A DNA stretch of 64,000 bases. It comes from Sordaria brevicollis. Its lineage: Eukaryota > Ascomycota > Sordariomycetes > Sordariales > Sordariaceae. The position numbers and the translations under genes are program-made. Shown piece by piece: positions 20,294 through 33,717 of the stretch. The notes beneath the pieces are model-generated. The model ran no database searches, was not told the origin of the DNA, and saw nothing but the letters and a program-made list of their open reading frames with translations. Each line of letters opens with the position of its first letter. Position 1 is the stretch's first letter. The stretch covers positions 62,001 to 126,000 of the forward strand of contig JAUTDP010000007.1 of assembly GCA_033439795.1 (NCBI GenBank), in the 5' to 3' direction.

Positions 20294-23200
20294 ACGGACG
20301 AAGTCCTAGACCAGACAGCCACAGGGGGACGAAGCAGATGGGCCTAGCGAAGACTGGGCTAAATTGTACCAACACCAATACCAATACCAAATAACGAATG
20401 CTTGATGAGGCCATGACGATAACAACTACAACAATAACACGCAGACACAACAACACACACAAACAACAAAAGGCGATACCCAGAAACTTGCTTTTACTTT
20501 TTTTTTCTTTCACGTTCGGGTTTACTTAGATTTGGCGGGCGGGCTGGAGGCGGGGTGGGGTGGGGTTGTTTCGTTTCTTCTTCTTTTTTCTCTTTCTCTA
20601 CTTATTTTCTTCGCTTTCTTTTTTTGCTGCTGCTGCTGTAGTGATCTACACCCAGGGTTCAGGGTCAGCCCCAGGGTCATGGTCAGGGTCTGGCAGTCTG
20701 GTTCTCTTGCCTTGCTCAGCAGCTCAGCCTGTCAGGGCAGACTCGACCTTGCTTGCAGGAGGAAGGGGTTCAAAACAGGAACAAGGTACATGGACATGGG
20801 ACAGGACAGGACAGGCAGACAGGGGAAGGACAAATATTCCTCCATACCTTCCTGCGATATGTCTCCCTTTTCTTCCGTTGGCTTGGCTTTTTTGTTCAGT
20901 TGCCTCTCTGCACTTCTTCTTCCTTACTCTGTCCCGTCTTCCCTCCCTTTGCCTTTGCCTGAGTGGCACTGGTGGGTGATGTACTCAACATCAAACACCA
21001 TTCACTTACCTGTTCTTCGCCACCTCCACCTCCACTTTTCCGTTTATCTCACCTCTACCCATTCACTTCACTTCACTTCCCACCACTGTCCCGCGGTCTA
21101 TCATCTCTTTCCTTCCCCAACAACAACAATTCGGAAAGAGTCCAGACCGCAACAGTGGCGATATGATAAACTGGACGTGGGTTGGACGGGGGGTGGATGG
21201 GATGGTACTTACTTACCTACTTTAGGTAGAGGTACAGAAGTTGATTCGATCGATCACGGGGTGTGGGCTGGGGGCGGTAGGCAGGCAGGGGCGGCAGGCA
21301 GGGGCACATTTTCTTCTCACTTGTTCTTGCTACATTTTTTTTTTCCTGTTTGTTTCTTTTTACCTTACTTTCCCGCGTTGTCTTCTTGCGCGCTTTTTTT
21401 TTCACAACTTTACATACTGCTACGAAGATACAGTACAGGGGAGGAATGGGACTGGAATCAGGGATGCTTGCTTCGGTGTTGACAGGTAGTGGCGATATGG
21501 AGTTTGGTCTGGATGTTTCCCATCAGGCATCAAATGGCAAGCGTTTGTCTTTTTTCCTCTGTCAGTCAGCCTTGACTTTTTGCATTTAGCAAAGAAGAAG
21601 AAGAGAGAGTGGAATAGCGATGCAATTACCTTTCCTACTTTCCTACTTCTAAGTCTACTACTGCTATGGCGCTGGTGATACAGGTAACGGCGAATGGGAC
21701 TGGACTGGGCTGGACTGGGCTCGGGAATGGGAATGGAAGGAAAATAGGTAGAAGAACGGGACGGGATGGGAACGGGAACCATAGCACTCTTTGCATTAGC
21801 ATAGCATGTCGAAACTATTAGGTTATCGACCTCTTCTTTCAAATGGAAATATCGTGAGGTTTGAAACAAATTGCATTGCATTGCGTTACTTGCACGCTTC
21901 ATGTTGGTGAATACGTGAAGCGCATAGTGAAGTTGACTGGATGACGCGAATTTATCTCCACGGCAAGTAAGGTAGGTACAGTTGGTGGCTACCTCTACCT
22001 CAACAAGGCTCGTTGGCAACTACCAGACGGTCGGTTGGTAGTTGCCGGGTCCGTATCATGTCATGTCATGTCGTGCCAGTGTAAGTTGGCGGCGCAAGAA
22101 AAAGATCCATAGATGAGCTGGCACAGCACGGTGATGGTATTATAACACGGTAGATACGTAGAGGTAGGTAGGTAGGTAGGCCGTCAGGTGTACATACATG
22201 TATGTAGTATCAAGGGATGGAATGGAGCTTAGCCAGGCCAGGCAGGGCGATGTTGGGCGTTTGGTGATCTACCACCTACCAACCAGATTCACGAATACCA
22301 CTATCCAATCTTGGCACCTACTGCAACTACCAAAGTGAAGCTATTCCCAACTGAATTTTTTTCCGTGCCCTGCCTGCCGTCTGTGTCTGGCTGGCTAGTG
22401 GCAACGCTGGGATGCGCTGGGATGGAAGCAGTGAGTTGTACATCAGACATCGTTCGAGAATGATGTCGTTAGCTCCGCATGCTATTTTCAATATCGCGGT
22501 ACACAGATGAACCAGACCGTGTTCGTAATCTAGACCTAACCTAACCTGAACCTGAACCTGAACTGCTGAAGGGACGGCAAAGAAGTCGCCTTGCCTTATG
22601 TGATGTTCCCGCCAGCCATTAACAACAATGTCTCCAGTCCCCTCGGGCTGTCCAATCTTGTCCAATCTATCAACACGATAGCCTCTTATTTCCTATTTCG
22701 TCGAGACTTACACCTCTCTCAGTGCCTGGGCCTCATCCGTATTATCCTCCACTGTACTGTCGTACGTAGTTCGACGGCTGGCCCTTAACATTTGGTAAGT
22801 CTAGAGGCGAATACGTCAACTAACCAATTACATCCTACCTCTTTTACCTGTGCCACAGACTCCCAAAAGTCAAAGTTCCCTTCTTGAAGCCAGTGAGCTA
22901 GTGATGTTCATCCCATTTCATCCCACCACTGGTACTCAACCAACGATTCATCTTCATGAGAAGTGAGAAGGAGCCAACCAACCAATAAAGTGACGCAATT
23001 CCGGCCCCCAACTCATTCCCACCGCTCACCACTAACCACTAACCACTAACCCTTAACAGCTCGGCACCGCCAGACACCCCCCTTGTACCCGTCCCTTTTC
23101 CCTTTCCGAATCGGCACGGTCGGACAAGCCCTCAACTCCTCCAGTGTCAACTGGTGCCAAGATATTAAAGCCGGCCGAACGCAACTGGACTTGTCAGGGT

Positions 23201-23575
23201 TGTCAGGGCCTGTCAGAGTGGCAGAGGCTGTCAGGGTTGTCAGGGTTGTCAAAAGGGACCTGTCTACCTGTCCGTGACCCCTGCGTAGGCCCTGCGTAGG
23301 GCTAGAAGCGGTGATGATGGGACGGTTTTGGCTGCTTCTTTTTTTGCGTTTTTGCTTCTTACGGCTTTCTGGGGGGATGTGATTGGTTGGTTGGATACAG
23401 GGTGCGTATGGGGGAGGGGATGGTGATGATGATGATGCTTTGGCTTCTTGGGTGTGTTGCGGGCAGGCAACATTTCGTATGAGGTCGCGGATGTTATTAA
23501 CAACACCTGGGAGAGTTCAGTAATCATTGCACTTACTCTCTCCTTGAAAATTTGAAGTGTTTCGTCGTCATTCTT
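20294..23575. other. 3.3-kb region downstream of the forkhead gene, no supported gene
   Basis: Polypyrimidine stretches and short tandem motifs occur, such as GTAGG units near 22163-22180 and ACCTGA units near 22540-22563. ORFs of up to ~316 codons on the plus strand (20532-21482) begin with polypyrimidine-derived Leu/Phe runs and look like chance openings. I see no gene here. Confidence 0.5.
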
Positions 23576-24091
23576 GGGCGTGTTCTAGTTTTCCAACCGT
23601 TGATCCGTTTCCCATACAAATTTTACCTCTGCCGTTGATATGCGGTGTATATGCAGTTGATCACACTGCATATGGCCAAAAAAGGAAATCAAAAGTTGGA
23701 GAAAAGTTGGGGAAGTACTCTTCTTCGTAATTTTTTCGTTTCAAAATTTCAAAGCGAAATAACCAATTAACGCTCGCCAAAATGCCGATAGAGTGCCAAG
23801 AGTGGTTGATCTAGAAACACAGCTTTTTGATGCTTTTTGGTAGTTGATTGATAATACCTTCCCTAATTCAAATTCAAATTCTCTGAAACTTCCTGAGGGG
23901 ATATTTCTTAATTGCCTCTTTTCAATGGTACTATTTTTTTCGCTTTCAAAAACCTCAGAATTTGACCATTTTTGATGTTGGAGTTCCTTGGTCTTGGCAA
24001 AGGTACTATAGAGCCCCCCCTGCAACGCTGTAATTTTCCTTGTACTCCGATCAACAATACGGATCAACGGTTGGAAAACTGGAACGCGCCC
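23576..24091. mobile_element. MITE-like 516-bp element with 33-bp inverted ends
   Basis: The left end (23576-23608, beginning GGGCGTGTTCTAGTTTTCCA) matches the reverse complement of the right end (24059-24091) at 31 of 33 bases. Both mismatches are C/T transitions. A CTT trinucleotide follows each outer edge (23573-23575 and 24092-24094) and may be a target duplication. The interior is A+T-richer than its surroundings. A minus-strand ORF overlaps it, but its codon content is unconvincing. Confidence 0.6.
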
Positions 24092-25688
24092 CTTGTCATG
24101 ACTGTTTCTCGAAATGTTAGTGCCATCACCACCTTTCCGGTCGTTCTTGCCTGTGTTAGTGGTTGCCAAGCTTTTCCTTCCCAATATCACTACCTACCGA
24201 GAATCCTTCTTTCTCCTAGGGCCTAGCCTATTCCTCAGCTCTTACCCTTCCCATGATCACATCTCGCTCGCCAACGATTCCCTTCCTATTACAGTCTGTC
24301 ACCTCCGACGCTCATCCCCGGTTCATTCATTCAATTTCATCTGCGGTAATGTCTCCGATCAAATCCCCGCGTCCAGTGACCAGTGACGAGTGACCAGTCC
24401 GATTCGATCTCCATCTCCATCCACATCACCAACCGTACCTCTGCCCTATAACCAACCCTCGAACCGTTCAAACTACTCTCGTTCCAGCTTAGCACACATC
24501 TATATAATAAGTGACAGATAGATATGGAAAAAGTCCAGACTTGCACACCCGCCAAAATGTCCAAAAACGGAAAAGTCCCACCCGCTAAGAAAACCCTTGT
24601 ACCCGCTTGTCTCAAAAACAGACCACATCCATCCCCAAAACATACGATTTTTTTTCCTTCAATCCCCCCTCAGTACTTGGTGCGCTGTGGCGTTTCTTTT
24701 TGAGGACCAGACGGACATAGGAACGCCTCAAGCGCTTTGCTAGCTGTGAAAATGATTCTCGAAGACTTCCCTTTTTTATCTCTGTGGCTGTTTGTTCTGG
24801 GGTTTCTCAGTGCGTCAGTGGTGTTGGGTGAGGAAGGGGAAAAACCGAAGACGAAATCCAAGCAGTCGGACTCGGAGGGTTGAGGACCAGTCATTTTTTT
24901 TTTTTTTTTTGGTGGTTAGGTAGTGGTAGGTATTTTAATAGTTTGGGTAGAAGTGATATCTATGTGTGAAAGGGATCATATTGCAGGGGGAAGGAAACGA
25001 AGAAGATTATGATGATGATGATGATGTGCACACCTCTTGCACTTTCCACTTTGACACTTGCAGTCTTGCACGGGTTCACTACCCCCCAACCTAAACCTGA
25101 ACCCACAAACCCCGTCCGTGGTCTAATACTGCTACAACACGGCGTGAAGCCGCGTGATGCTTCCTCGCTGCCTCCTTGCCCTACCAACTTGGTGTGGGTA
25201 GAAGACTAAAAGTGAGGAAAGACTGGAGTGAGACACAGGTACGTCACTGAGACATTTCACCGTTACAAAATGTTCCACTCACGTCGCTCACGTAGTACAT
25301 ACGTACGCTCAAGGTCAGCGCAAGTCAGGGGTTCACTTCCACGTTTCTAGTTACAAGTTTACAACCAATGCCCAGAAAGGGACAAGACGTGACAAGTGAC
25401 GAACGAAGCGAGTGAGTGAAGAATATGACCCGAAAGAAACGGCCGGGCCGAGAAAGGAAATGGATTCGTTTTCTGTCTCAATCTCTGTCTCTGTCTCAGT
25501 CTCACAACCATTGAACATCTGCCTCATTTCGTCGACATGACATTCGTCACTGTTCGAACAACAGGATTGACTTGGACAGTTACAGAGGTAAAAATGTGAA
25601 TACTATCACCATCACCATTTTACCACCGTCGCTGGCTAGCTGGCGGTGAAGCTCTTCTGCGCCAATGGTGCACCCATCCGCACCTATA
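24092..25688. other. Intergenic flank of the first A+T-rich island
   Basis: Composition is normal up to about 25.7 kb. There are short GA and GT microsatellites and a GAT run near 25009-25026. I see no gene. Confidence 0.5.
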
Positions 25689-25695
25689 GTGGGGT

Positions 25696-25714
25696 ACCAA
25701 AAGTCTGTGTGCAC
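25696..25714 (+). repeat. Left terminal inverted repeat of the Tc1/mariner-type element
   Basis: The 19-bp ACCAAAAGTCTGTGTGCAC is an exact reverse complement of 34744-34762. It retains CpA and TpG, unlike the interior. Confidence 0.85.
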
Positions 25715-26322
25715 TGGTCCACATTCCAAATTTTTCACCACCTCGGTTTTTTCCCTTTTTTCTTTCTTTGGCTATAATTCAACCAAATCTATAGCAAAAT
25801 GGATGAAATCGGGTCTATTCTAACGGCTAATCGACGCCCTAATAAGGAGCTTAATAAAGCTACCCGTATAACTATCTATAGCTTTATAATAGTGGGGCAC
25901 AGCTATACCGCTATTATACGGAAATTTAGCTGTTATTGTAATATTATTATTAATATTATTAAAAGGTTTTAATTTTACTAATCTTTCCTTTTAAAGCCTA
26001 GAAAAGGCCGTCTTAAGAAGGTAAAATTTTATTTTATCCGTCGAATAATATTACGGTTTAAAAGGTTTTTTAAAGTATTTTAGAATGAGCTTCGAAGTTA
26101 TATTTCCGGTAGACTAGGTATTATTACCCTTCGAAAGTATTTATTTCGAATTTATTATTATAAATGGAGGAGTTAAAAAAGAATAAAATTTATTCTATTA
26201 AAAATAAAGTAAAGGTTTTTATTTATTCGAAATTAAGAGGGTAAAGATTAAAAGTTAATAGAAGTAGGGTTAATAATAATTACCCCCTTCTTTTTTTTTT
26301 TTTTTTAACTTAGGTCCCTTTT

Positions 26323-26608
26323 TATTAAGGGATAGCGTTGGCACCGTTAGGTATATGATGAGATATGTATTGTTATACGAAGGAAGGGAAGGGAGAAGTG
26401 TATACGGAGGACTGGATATATAGGCGCGAGCCTATACCCTAGTCCGTACGCACCTACGTAATATTATACGTAATTATAGGTGATTAAATCTAGACTATAT
26501 CGAATTATAATATACGTACTATAATCGGGAATAGTCGTTAGGGATTTGGGTACTTATATAGGTGGTTAGTACGTATACCGGGTATAGTATAGGTATAATC
26601 CTATAATA
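26323..26608 (-). repeat. Gypsy 3' LTR (left copy)
   Basis: It starts TATTAAGGGATAGCG and ends CTATAATA, where the right copy has CTGTGACA. Its right half has more G-to-A and C-to-T changes than that of the other copy. It is preceded by the duplication CTTTT. Confidence 0.92.
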
Positions 26609-26621
26609 TTATCCCCCCTTA
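26609..26621 (-). other. Polypurine tract of the Gypsy element
   Basis: On the minus strand the sequence AAGGGGGGATAA abuts the 3' LTR. This is the expected position of the plus-strand DNA primer and fixes the element's orientation. Confidence 0.75.
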
Positions 26622-27775
26622 AAAGAAATTCGTAAAATTAAAAAAAAATTTATATATACGTATAATTATAATTTAAAATTCTTTATTAATTTATTAAATA
26701 TTTCCAATTGTAACGTTAATTATATTTTAAATTATTTATTTATTAAAAATTGTATAATCTTCGTTATTACTTTTATAAATCCTTCCTTTACTTCCTTCTC
26801 GGTTAGTAATAATTCTATTTTAGAGATAGCGAATCGTTGTATTAAATAGGCGGAGCGGCGGCGTAAAGCGCGGGGTTCGGTATTAGCGTTAGGTTATTCG
26901 TTGCGAATAGCGGGGTCCGTTATTAAATCTTTTCCTTTTTATTCGAAGCGGTTAAAAAGCTTTTTAACGTAGGGCGGTATTAATTTATTGGGGTGGTTAT
27001 AGTGAAATTCCTAAAAACGTATTTTATAATTAATAACGTTATCGACCTTTTTTTAAATAGGGTTATAATTACCCTTTTATTTAATTAAATAATATTAATA
27101 ACGGTTTTCTCTTTTTTATTTAATATTTAGTAATTTATCGAATTTTTATTTAATATATTCCTTATAATTATTAATACGAATTATAATTTTGCTTTCGTTA
27201 GTACGGACGTTAAAATCGATAATTTAGTTAAGGAGATTTTAGCCGGTTTAATATTAGATTATCGAAACGTAGAAGATTGGCGAGTATTTTATATTATCGG
27301 GTAATTATAATTTAATAATATATAAGTCCGCTTTTAAAATTTTAAATAATTTTTCTTAATAGGAGGAGAATTTAGCGTATAAGCGATTATTAATTAAATT
27401 AAACGTATTAAATAAGATAGTATCCCCTTTTTTATATTTTATTAAATCGATCCGCTTCTTATTAGCGTTTTCTTTATATTAGTCCTAATTGTATTTAATT
27501 TATTAAATTGCGAAATTTTAAATTTTGCGGAAGCGGTCGGCGAATTTATTAATTTTATAATATTTTTTTAATTATATAAATAATAACGTTAATAATAAAG
27601 GGTTATAAAATTCGGTATTTATATAGGGGTAGTAATTATAATTAGTAAAGAAAAGTAATAGGTTTATTAATAAAGATATTATATTATTGCCGGCGAATTT
27701 TACAAGGGGAAGTTATTTAGCTTAATTAATTTATATTTAATTAATATATAATTGGAAATATTATTTTATTTCCGC

Positions 27776-29600
27776 GTTAATATATTCGATTTAAACGTTC
27801 GTTTAAAGGTAGAAGGCGGAGGTTAAAGTACGTTTAATACTTAAATATTAATATAAGGAGGATTAAAATTATAATACGAATTAAATACTTCTATCCGAAA
27901 GAATAAAATTTAAAAAGCTATAAAGGTAATAAACGTAATCGATAAAACGTTTGGTTAATTCTTTTACTAATAACGTAATTATTAGTATAAAATATTATAT
28001 TTTTATTAATTAATTAATAACGACGTAAATATATTTAAATTTTTAATTAAGGTAGAAATTATTAAGGAGCGGAATAATATAATCGACGGAAATGCGGATT
28101 TAGGGAATTAACGCGACGGGTAAGGTTTTAAAAAGGTTAATAGAATTACGTTTAAGGAATTTAATTTTTATATAAAGTAGGTAAATTTTATAGAATATAT
28201 ATACGTTATTAATTATACCCTTTTAATAAAATTTTCGGGATAAGAATTTATAAGTAGCATTACAATTAGGGTAACTTATATTAAACGAATTATATTAGCG
28301 ATTAATTAATTAAAATTAGAGTTCTTTATTATAAAGGTTAATTATTATACGGTCGCGCTATTTAATAATACCGTTAGGGGTAATTTAATATTCGTTAAAA
28401 GCTTTATAAAGGATTTTGTAAATTAAAATTGACTAATTATAATTATTTAGGTTATTTAAGGTAGAAATTACTTTTTAAAGGAATACGGAATTTTCGTAAT
28501 TATTTAAAATAATATCGTTAATCGATTTATCTTCGTAATTATTTATTAAAGAGAAAGAATAATAAAAGGTTAGGTCTTTTTTATCGAGGTAATTATTTAC
28601 GAATTATAAGGGTTAAAAAAGGGTATATTAATAGGCGGCGAAGCGTTCGTTTTTTATATTCGCGGGGATATTATTAAGTTTCTTATTAAGGGTATTAGGG
28701 CGTAAATTCTTCGATTTTAGGGTATATTAAATTTAAAAATTAAATTGTAATAAGAATTGCAACTAACGTATATACTACTATATAAGTTACTTATTAATTA
28801 TAAAGGTCTTTAAATTTTTATAGTCCGTTAAGATATTAAATAATTATTATATTCTTTTAAATTTAAATTATTACTTTTTTAACGCTTTAATAATAATTAA
28901 GAATTTTTTATTATAAATATTATAATTATACTTTTAAATTATATATTTTACTAAAAAATAAACGATTAGGTATAATATTCTATTATTATTATATTATAAA
29001 AGTATACCCCCTATTACTTAATTAAATATATTTATTTCGATTACGGTCTTTTTAATTTAATTGTAAATTTTTAATACGGGTCCGGTCGCAAAAGCCTTTT
29101 TTAACGCGTTAAAAGCGGATTAATAGCGGTCGGATTATAATTATAATACGTTTTTCTTTATTAATTCGTATAATAGGAATACTATCGTTAAAAATATTTT
29201 AATAAAACGCTAATAGAAATTCGCGAAATTAAGGAATTATTAAAACGATTTTTTAAATTAAAGGGGCGTTTAATCGAATACAGTTTTAATTTTATTTAAA
29301 TTTATTTCGATACCGTTTAATATAATAATTAGGCCGAAGTATTTTATACATTTTATATAGAATTTATATTTATCGATATTTACATTTAAGCCGGCTTTAA
29401 TTAAGCGTTTAAGGACGTTATTAATATATTATTCGTAATCCTTTTCGTTATTAAAATATATAAGGATATTATTAAAATAAAAAATCGCGTAAATATTAAA
29501 AATATTATATAAAATATCGTTAATATAATTTTAAAAGGTATTAAGGGCGTTTTAAAGGCTAAAAAATATAATTAAAGATTCGAATAATTTAAATTTTATT
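27776..29600 (-). pseudogene. Pol remnant: reverse transcriptase to integrase of the Gypsy element
   Basis: The RT active-site box reads YFNNILIYF at 29479-29453, where Gypsy elements have YxDDILIxS; both catalytic Asp codons are now Asn. It is followed by NVNIDKYKFYIKCIKYFGLI, a typical RT palm/thumb stretch. Integrase follows in the same frame. Its catalytic residues survive: Asp at 28084-28082 (SVDYI), Asp at 27895-27893 (LSDRS) and Glu at 27787-27785 (IEYIN), giving DX62DX35E. Many in-frame stops from TGG and CAA/CAG codons break the protein. RT and integrase keep one frame over 1.4 kb, so damage is by substitutions. RNase H should lie between them. Confidence 0.85.
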
Positions 29601-31875
29601 ATAAACGTAATTAATTATTCGTAACCTTCTTTAATACGGATTTAGTTAAAAGTAATAATAATATTTAATTTAGTAAAAATTTTAGCGTAATAAATAGCGT
29701 CGAATATTTTTTTAATAAGCGGGAGCGGGTAGCGGAATTTGAAGGTAACGTTATTAATATTTTAGTAATTAATATAAACGTAAATTCTTCTTCCCGGCTT
29801 CTTAATTAAAAGTATAGGGGCGGAAGCTTTTAATTATAACGGGCGGATAAACTTCTTCTTTAAATTATTATCGATTTATTTTTTAATAACGTTAAATTCT
29901 TTTAAATTGAAAGTATAATTATAGGAAGCGGGTAATATAGTATTAAATTTAAATTCGAATTTAAAATTGTAAAACCGGTTAGGGGGTAATATATTAACGC
30001 TTTTTTAACGGAAATTATTCGTTTATTATTAATATTACCGAAGTAATTTTTATTAAATTTGGGCGTTGATTTTTAAGGGTTTATTTACTTTTTTATAGAA
30101 TTTAATAATATTTTTAAACGTAATTTTACTAATATTAATATTATTAGCGGTAAAGTAACGGTTAATAGTCTCTTTATAAGTTTGGAAATTAGAGGTATCG
30201 TTTATAAATATAATTAAAATAGAGATTTTAATTACTTTAATAACTTCCTTACTTCCGATACCGTAGAGTATATCGATTTAAATATAATAATTATTGCCGA
30301 AGAACTTTTTATAATAAATTACTTTATTATTTATAATATTTTTAATTATATTAATTATAAAATTATTATTAATTATATTCGGGGTTAGAGCGCTTTTTTC
30401 TTCCATTACTTTATCTTCGTCTATTATACGTTAAATATCTTTTATTATATTCGCCCTTATTATATAAATAATTTAAAATTTATATTTTTCGGCGAATTAA
30501 TTAAATATAATTATTAGGAATTCTTTAATATTAATTGGGTCGAAGGGTTCTTTAAAGATATAATAAAGGCGGACTAGTATTCGATAATCGAGGAAAGAAA
30601 TACGTATTCTTCCGGTTAAATAATATAGTACGGGGATTATATATAATAAGGGAAGGGGGTAATAACGTATTATAACCGTTAATATAAAAATTTAACCGCT
30701 AATAATTTTATTAATAAGGATTATATTTATTTTATTAACGACCCTTTATTTAAATTTATTAAAACGTTAATAAATAACGCGTTTAATAATTATAAAAATA
30801 GAAATCCGGCGAACGGCCTCCGACGGTAAGGCAGGGGTATCCGGCTTTCTTTTATTAAAGACGTTTAAAATAGAGGGTTTTTAATATATTAATCGTATTC
30901 TAAAGGAATTCTTAAAAATAATAGCGGAAAATATACCGCTAAGAGTAATAATTAAAGGCATATCGACGTTATATTTATATAATAACAATATATAATATAA
31001 ATAGCGGAATATTCTTAAGGGAAAGTAATTACGTTATTCGTAAGCGGAGCCGAAAATAAGGCGATCGTTAAATTAATCGATATTAAGGGCGTAATAAATT
31101 AGCTATAAATATCCGAAAATAATAAGGTTATTTTTTATAAAATTGTAAATAAAAAAATTAATAAATTTATAATATACGTTAATATTTATAATTAAGCGAT
31201 TAAAATACGTAATATTCCCCTTCATTTAATTATTAACGAGGTATAGGAATTTAGGGAATTGGAATTTAAAAATTGGGAAATTATTATATAAAATGAAACG
31301 TCGGTTAATAAACCCTAAAGTAATATAATCGTTATTAACGAATATAGTATAATATATTTTATACGGTTTATAAAATAAATAAATGGAAAAATTTAATAAA
31401 TTGGAGTATTTATAATAGCTATTTATAGAAAATTTATTAATTTTAATAATTTTAAATTTAATTATAAAAATACTCTTTAATTATTTTCCTCTTTATTTAT
31501 ATTCAATAGACGTTAGCCTCTAATTACGATTTAAGCGGGAAGTTATATATTTTTTTAACCGTTAATAAAACCGTTTTTATTATTTATAACCGGGCTTACG
31601 AAGCCGTAAAGGTATATAAGGGTAAGGTAGTAAATAAATTATTATTATAGTATAAAGTAATTAGGAGCCGGAATATTAGGAGCGGGAATACCTATAGCGT
31701 TAATATTATAGTAATTATATTAACCGTATCCGTATTAACCTTAAGCGGGGCGTTATTATTAATTACCGTTATTATTATTATTTTTCTCCTTCTCCTTTTT
31801 ATCCTTTTTCTCTTTTTTCTCCTTCTTTTTCTCTTTATATAATTTATATTCGGGCACTTCTTTCTTAAATTAAAT

Positions 31876-31932
31876 ATAACCCTTATATTTAGCGGAGAAG
31901 TAGCCTTTATAATTATAACGGGTATAAGTACC
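31876..31932 (-). pseudogene. Gag zinc-knuckle remnant of the Gypsy element
   Basis: The minus strand reads YTRYNYKGYFSAKY where a CX2CX4HX4C knuckle is expected. All three Cys and the His are now Tyr: TGT to TAT and CAC to TAC, each a CpA-to-TpA type change on one strand. Flanking Lys/Glu-rich sequence fits the end of Gag. Knuckle spacing is exactly preserved, so the loss is by point mutation alone. Confidence 0.75.
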
Positions 31933-33717
31933 GGTTTTTATACGGTATTAAAATATATTATTATTAATTATATAGGAGATTTAAACGTTAAAGGCGGATA
32001 TAGAATTGAGATTTATAGTAGTATTACCTTCGTTAACGGTAAGTTTAGGAATAGAACCGCTTATATTATTAGAAGCGGAATTAAAATCGGTAGTAGGGTT
32101 ATTAATATTAAATTTATAATAGGGGTTAGCGATTTTATTATATTAATTCTTCTATTCGAATTATTTAGCGAGGTCGCGGGTTATTTCGAATTATTCGTCG
32201 AATTTATTATCTTTGGGCTAAGGGCGTTATAGGGCGATAATATTATAGAAGCGTTTAATTAAATATTAATAGAAATAATAAATTTTTATATTATTATTAA
32301 ATTAATAACGTTCGATAATAGTAATAAATTTATTTTCGAAGTTAAATTATTTTATTTTATTTATCTTTAAATTTTCGAATTTATAATAAATTTGAATTAC
32401 GGTATCGATATTATTATATTTATTAATTATTTATTTAAATAAATCGAAAGTAGTAAATTATTTAACCAGTTTATTAAATAGAATTTTAATAAATTCGGGT
32501 TCGATTATTTCCTAAAGTTTATTATAAAAGGAATAGGAAATTAGGGAAAATTTAATATCTTCGGTTTTAAAAGCAGAAGGTTTATTTTTAAAAGTGAATA
32601 GGATATTAATACGCTATTAACGAAATTTAATAATTCTTTTAAAAATTTTACTAATATTATTAAAAGCGGGGGAAACGACGATACGCAATACCGATTTATA
32701 ACCGTTACCGTTATTACTTCCGATTGGGTTATTAATAATTATATTATTAAATTCGGATTCGGAATTATTAGAATTAGAATTATTATTATTATTATCGTCG
32801 GATAGGGGTATAAATACGGGGTTAATAGGTTTAAATAAACGTTAACGAAGGTCGTTAATTATTTTTTAGTATTTAATTATTTTACGTTTAATTGTATTTT
32901 AAAAATTAATTTTAAAATCGGAGTAGCACTTTTAAGCGTCGGATAGGTTTTATTAAAGGGCGATTAAATAAATTTAAAAGTCATTAACAATATTATTATA
33001 TTAAGAGGCGGCGTTAATAAAAGTTTATTTGTAGGCATTATATTAGGTTTATTATTTAACGGCGGCGTCCAAAAATTAAAGGGTATAATTAATTTTAAAA
33101 ATCGTAAAATTAATATTGAGAATTATATTAATTTAATCCTTATTTTGGATTAGAATACGGAATTAATCGAGATTTTAGCGTAATTAATTATTTTCGTCCT
33201 CGGATTATTAAAAGTCCTTTTTAATATTTTAAAATTCGATAATAATAGAAATAACGTTAGATTATATAAGGCGGGTAAACGCGTAAACGGTAACTGGGAA
33301 TATAAAGTAATTATTTAAATTAAAAATTTAAGTAATAAAAACCAGGATAGTAATAGAATCGTTATTAAACGTATAAATAGCGTTGGTAAATTGGTTTTAA
33401 AATTCGATATTATAAGGGTTAACGTTTTTAATTTTAAAAAGCGTAATAGCCGTAATAAGGGTATTAATAATTATAGCGGGGATTAGATTGGATATTAATC
33501 GTTTAAATTAATATATTTTAATAAATATAAAGGAAAAGAGAATACGAGCGATTATAATAATAATATTTATTTTAGTAATTATTTAGTTCGAATTGACCGC
33601 GAAGCTATTGTTAGAATATTGGCCGTTAGGGAAATGAATTTTAATATTAATTAATATAATTAACGATTAATCTTCCTCGAAAATTATATACGTAACGTTA
33701 AAGTATATATAATAAAT

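Noticed and set aside
20532..21482. 316-codon plus-strand ORF downstream of the forkhead gene
   Set aside because: It is built from polypyrimidine tracts giving Phe/Leu/Ser runs, with repeated short motifs and no domain; it is probably the forkhead 3' flank.
21420..22019. 199-codon minus-strand ORF
   Set aside because: It reads through G-rich and A-rich simple sequence; no motif and no supporting splice structure.
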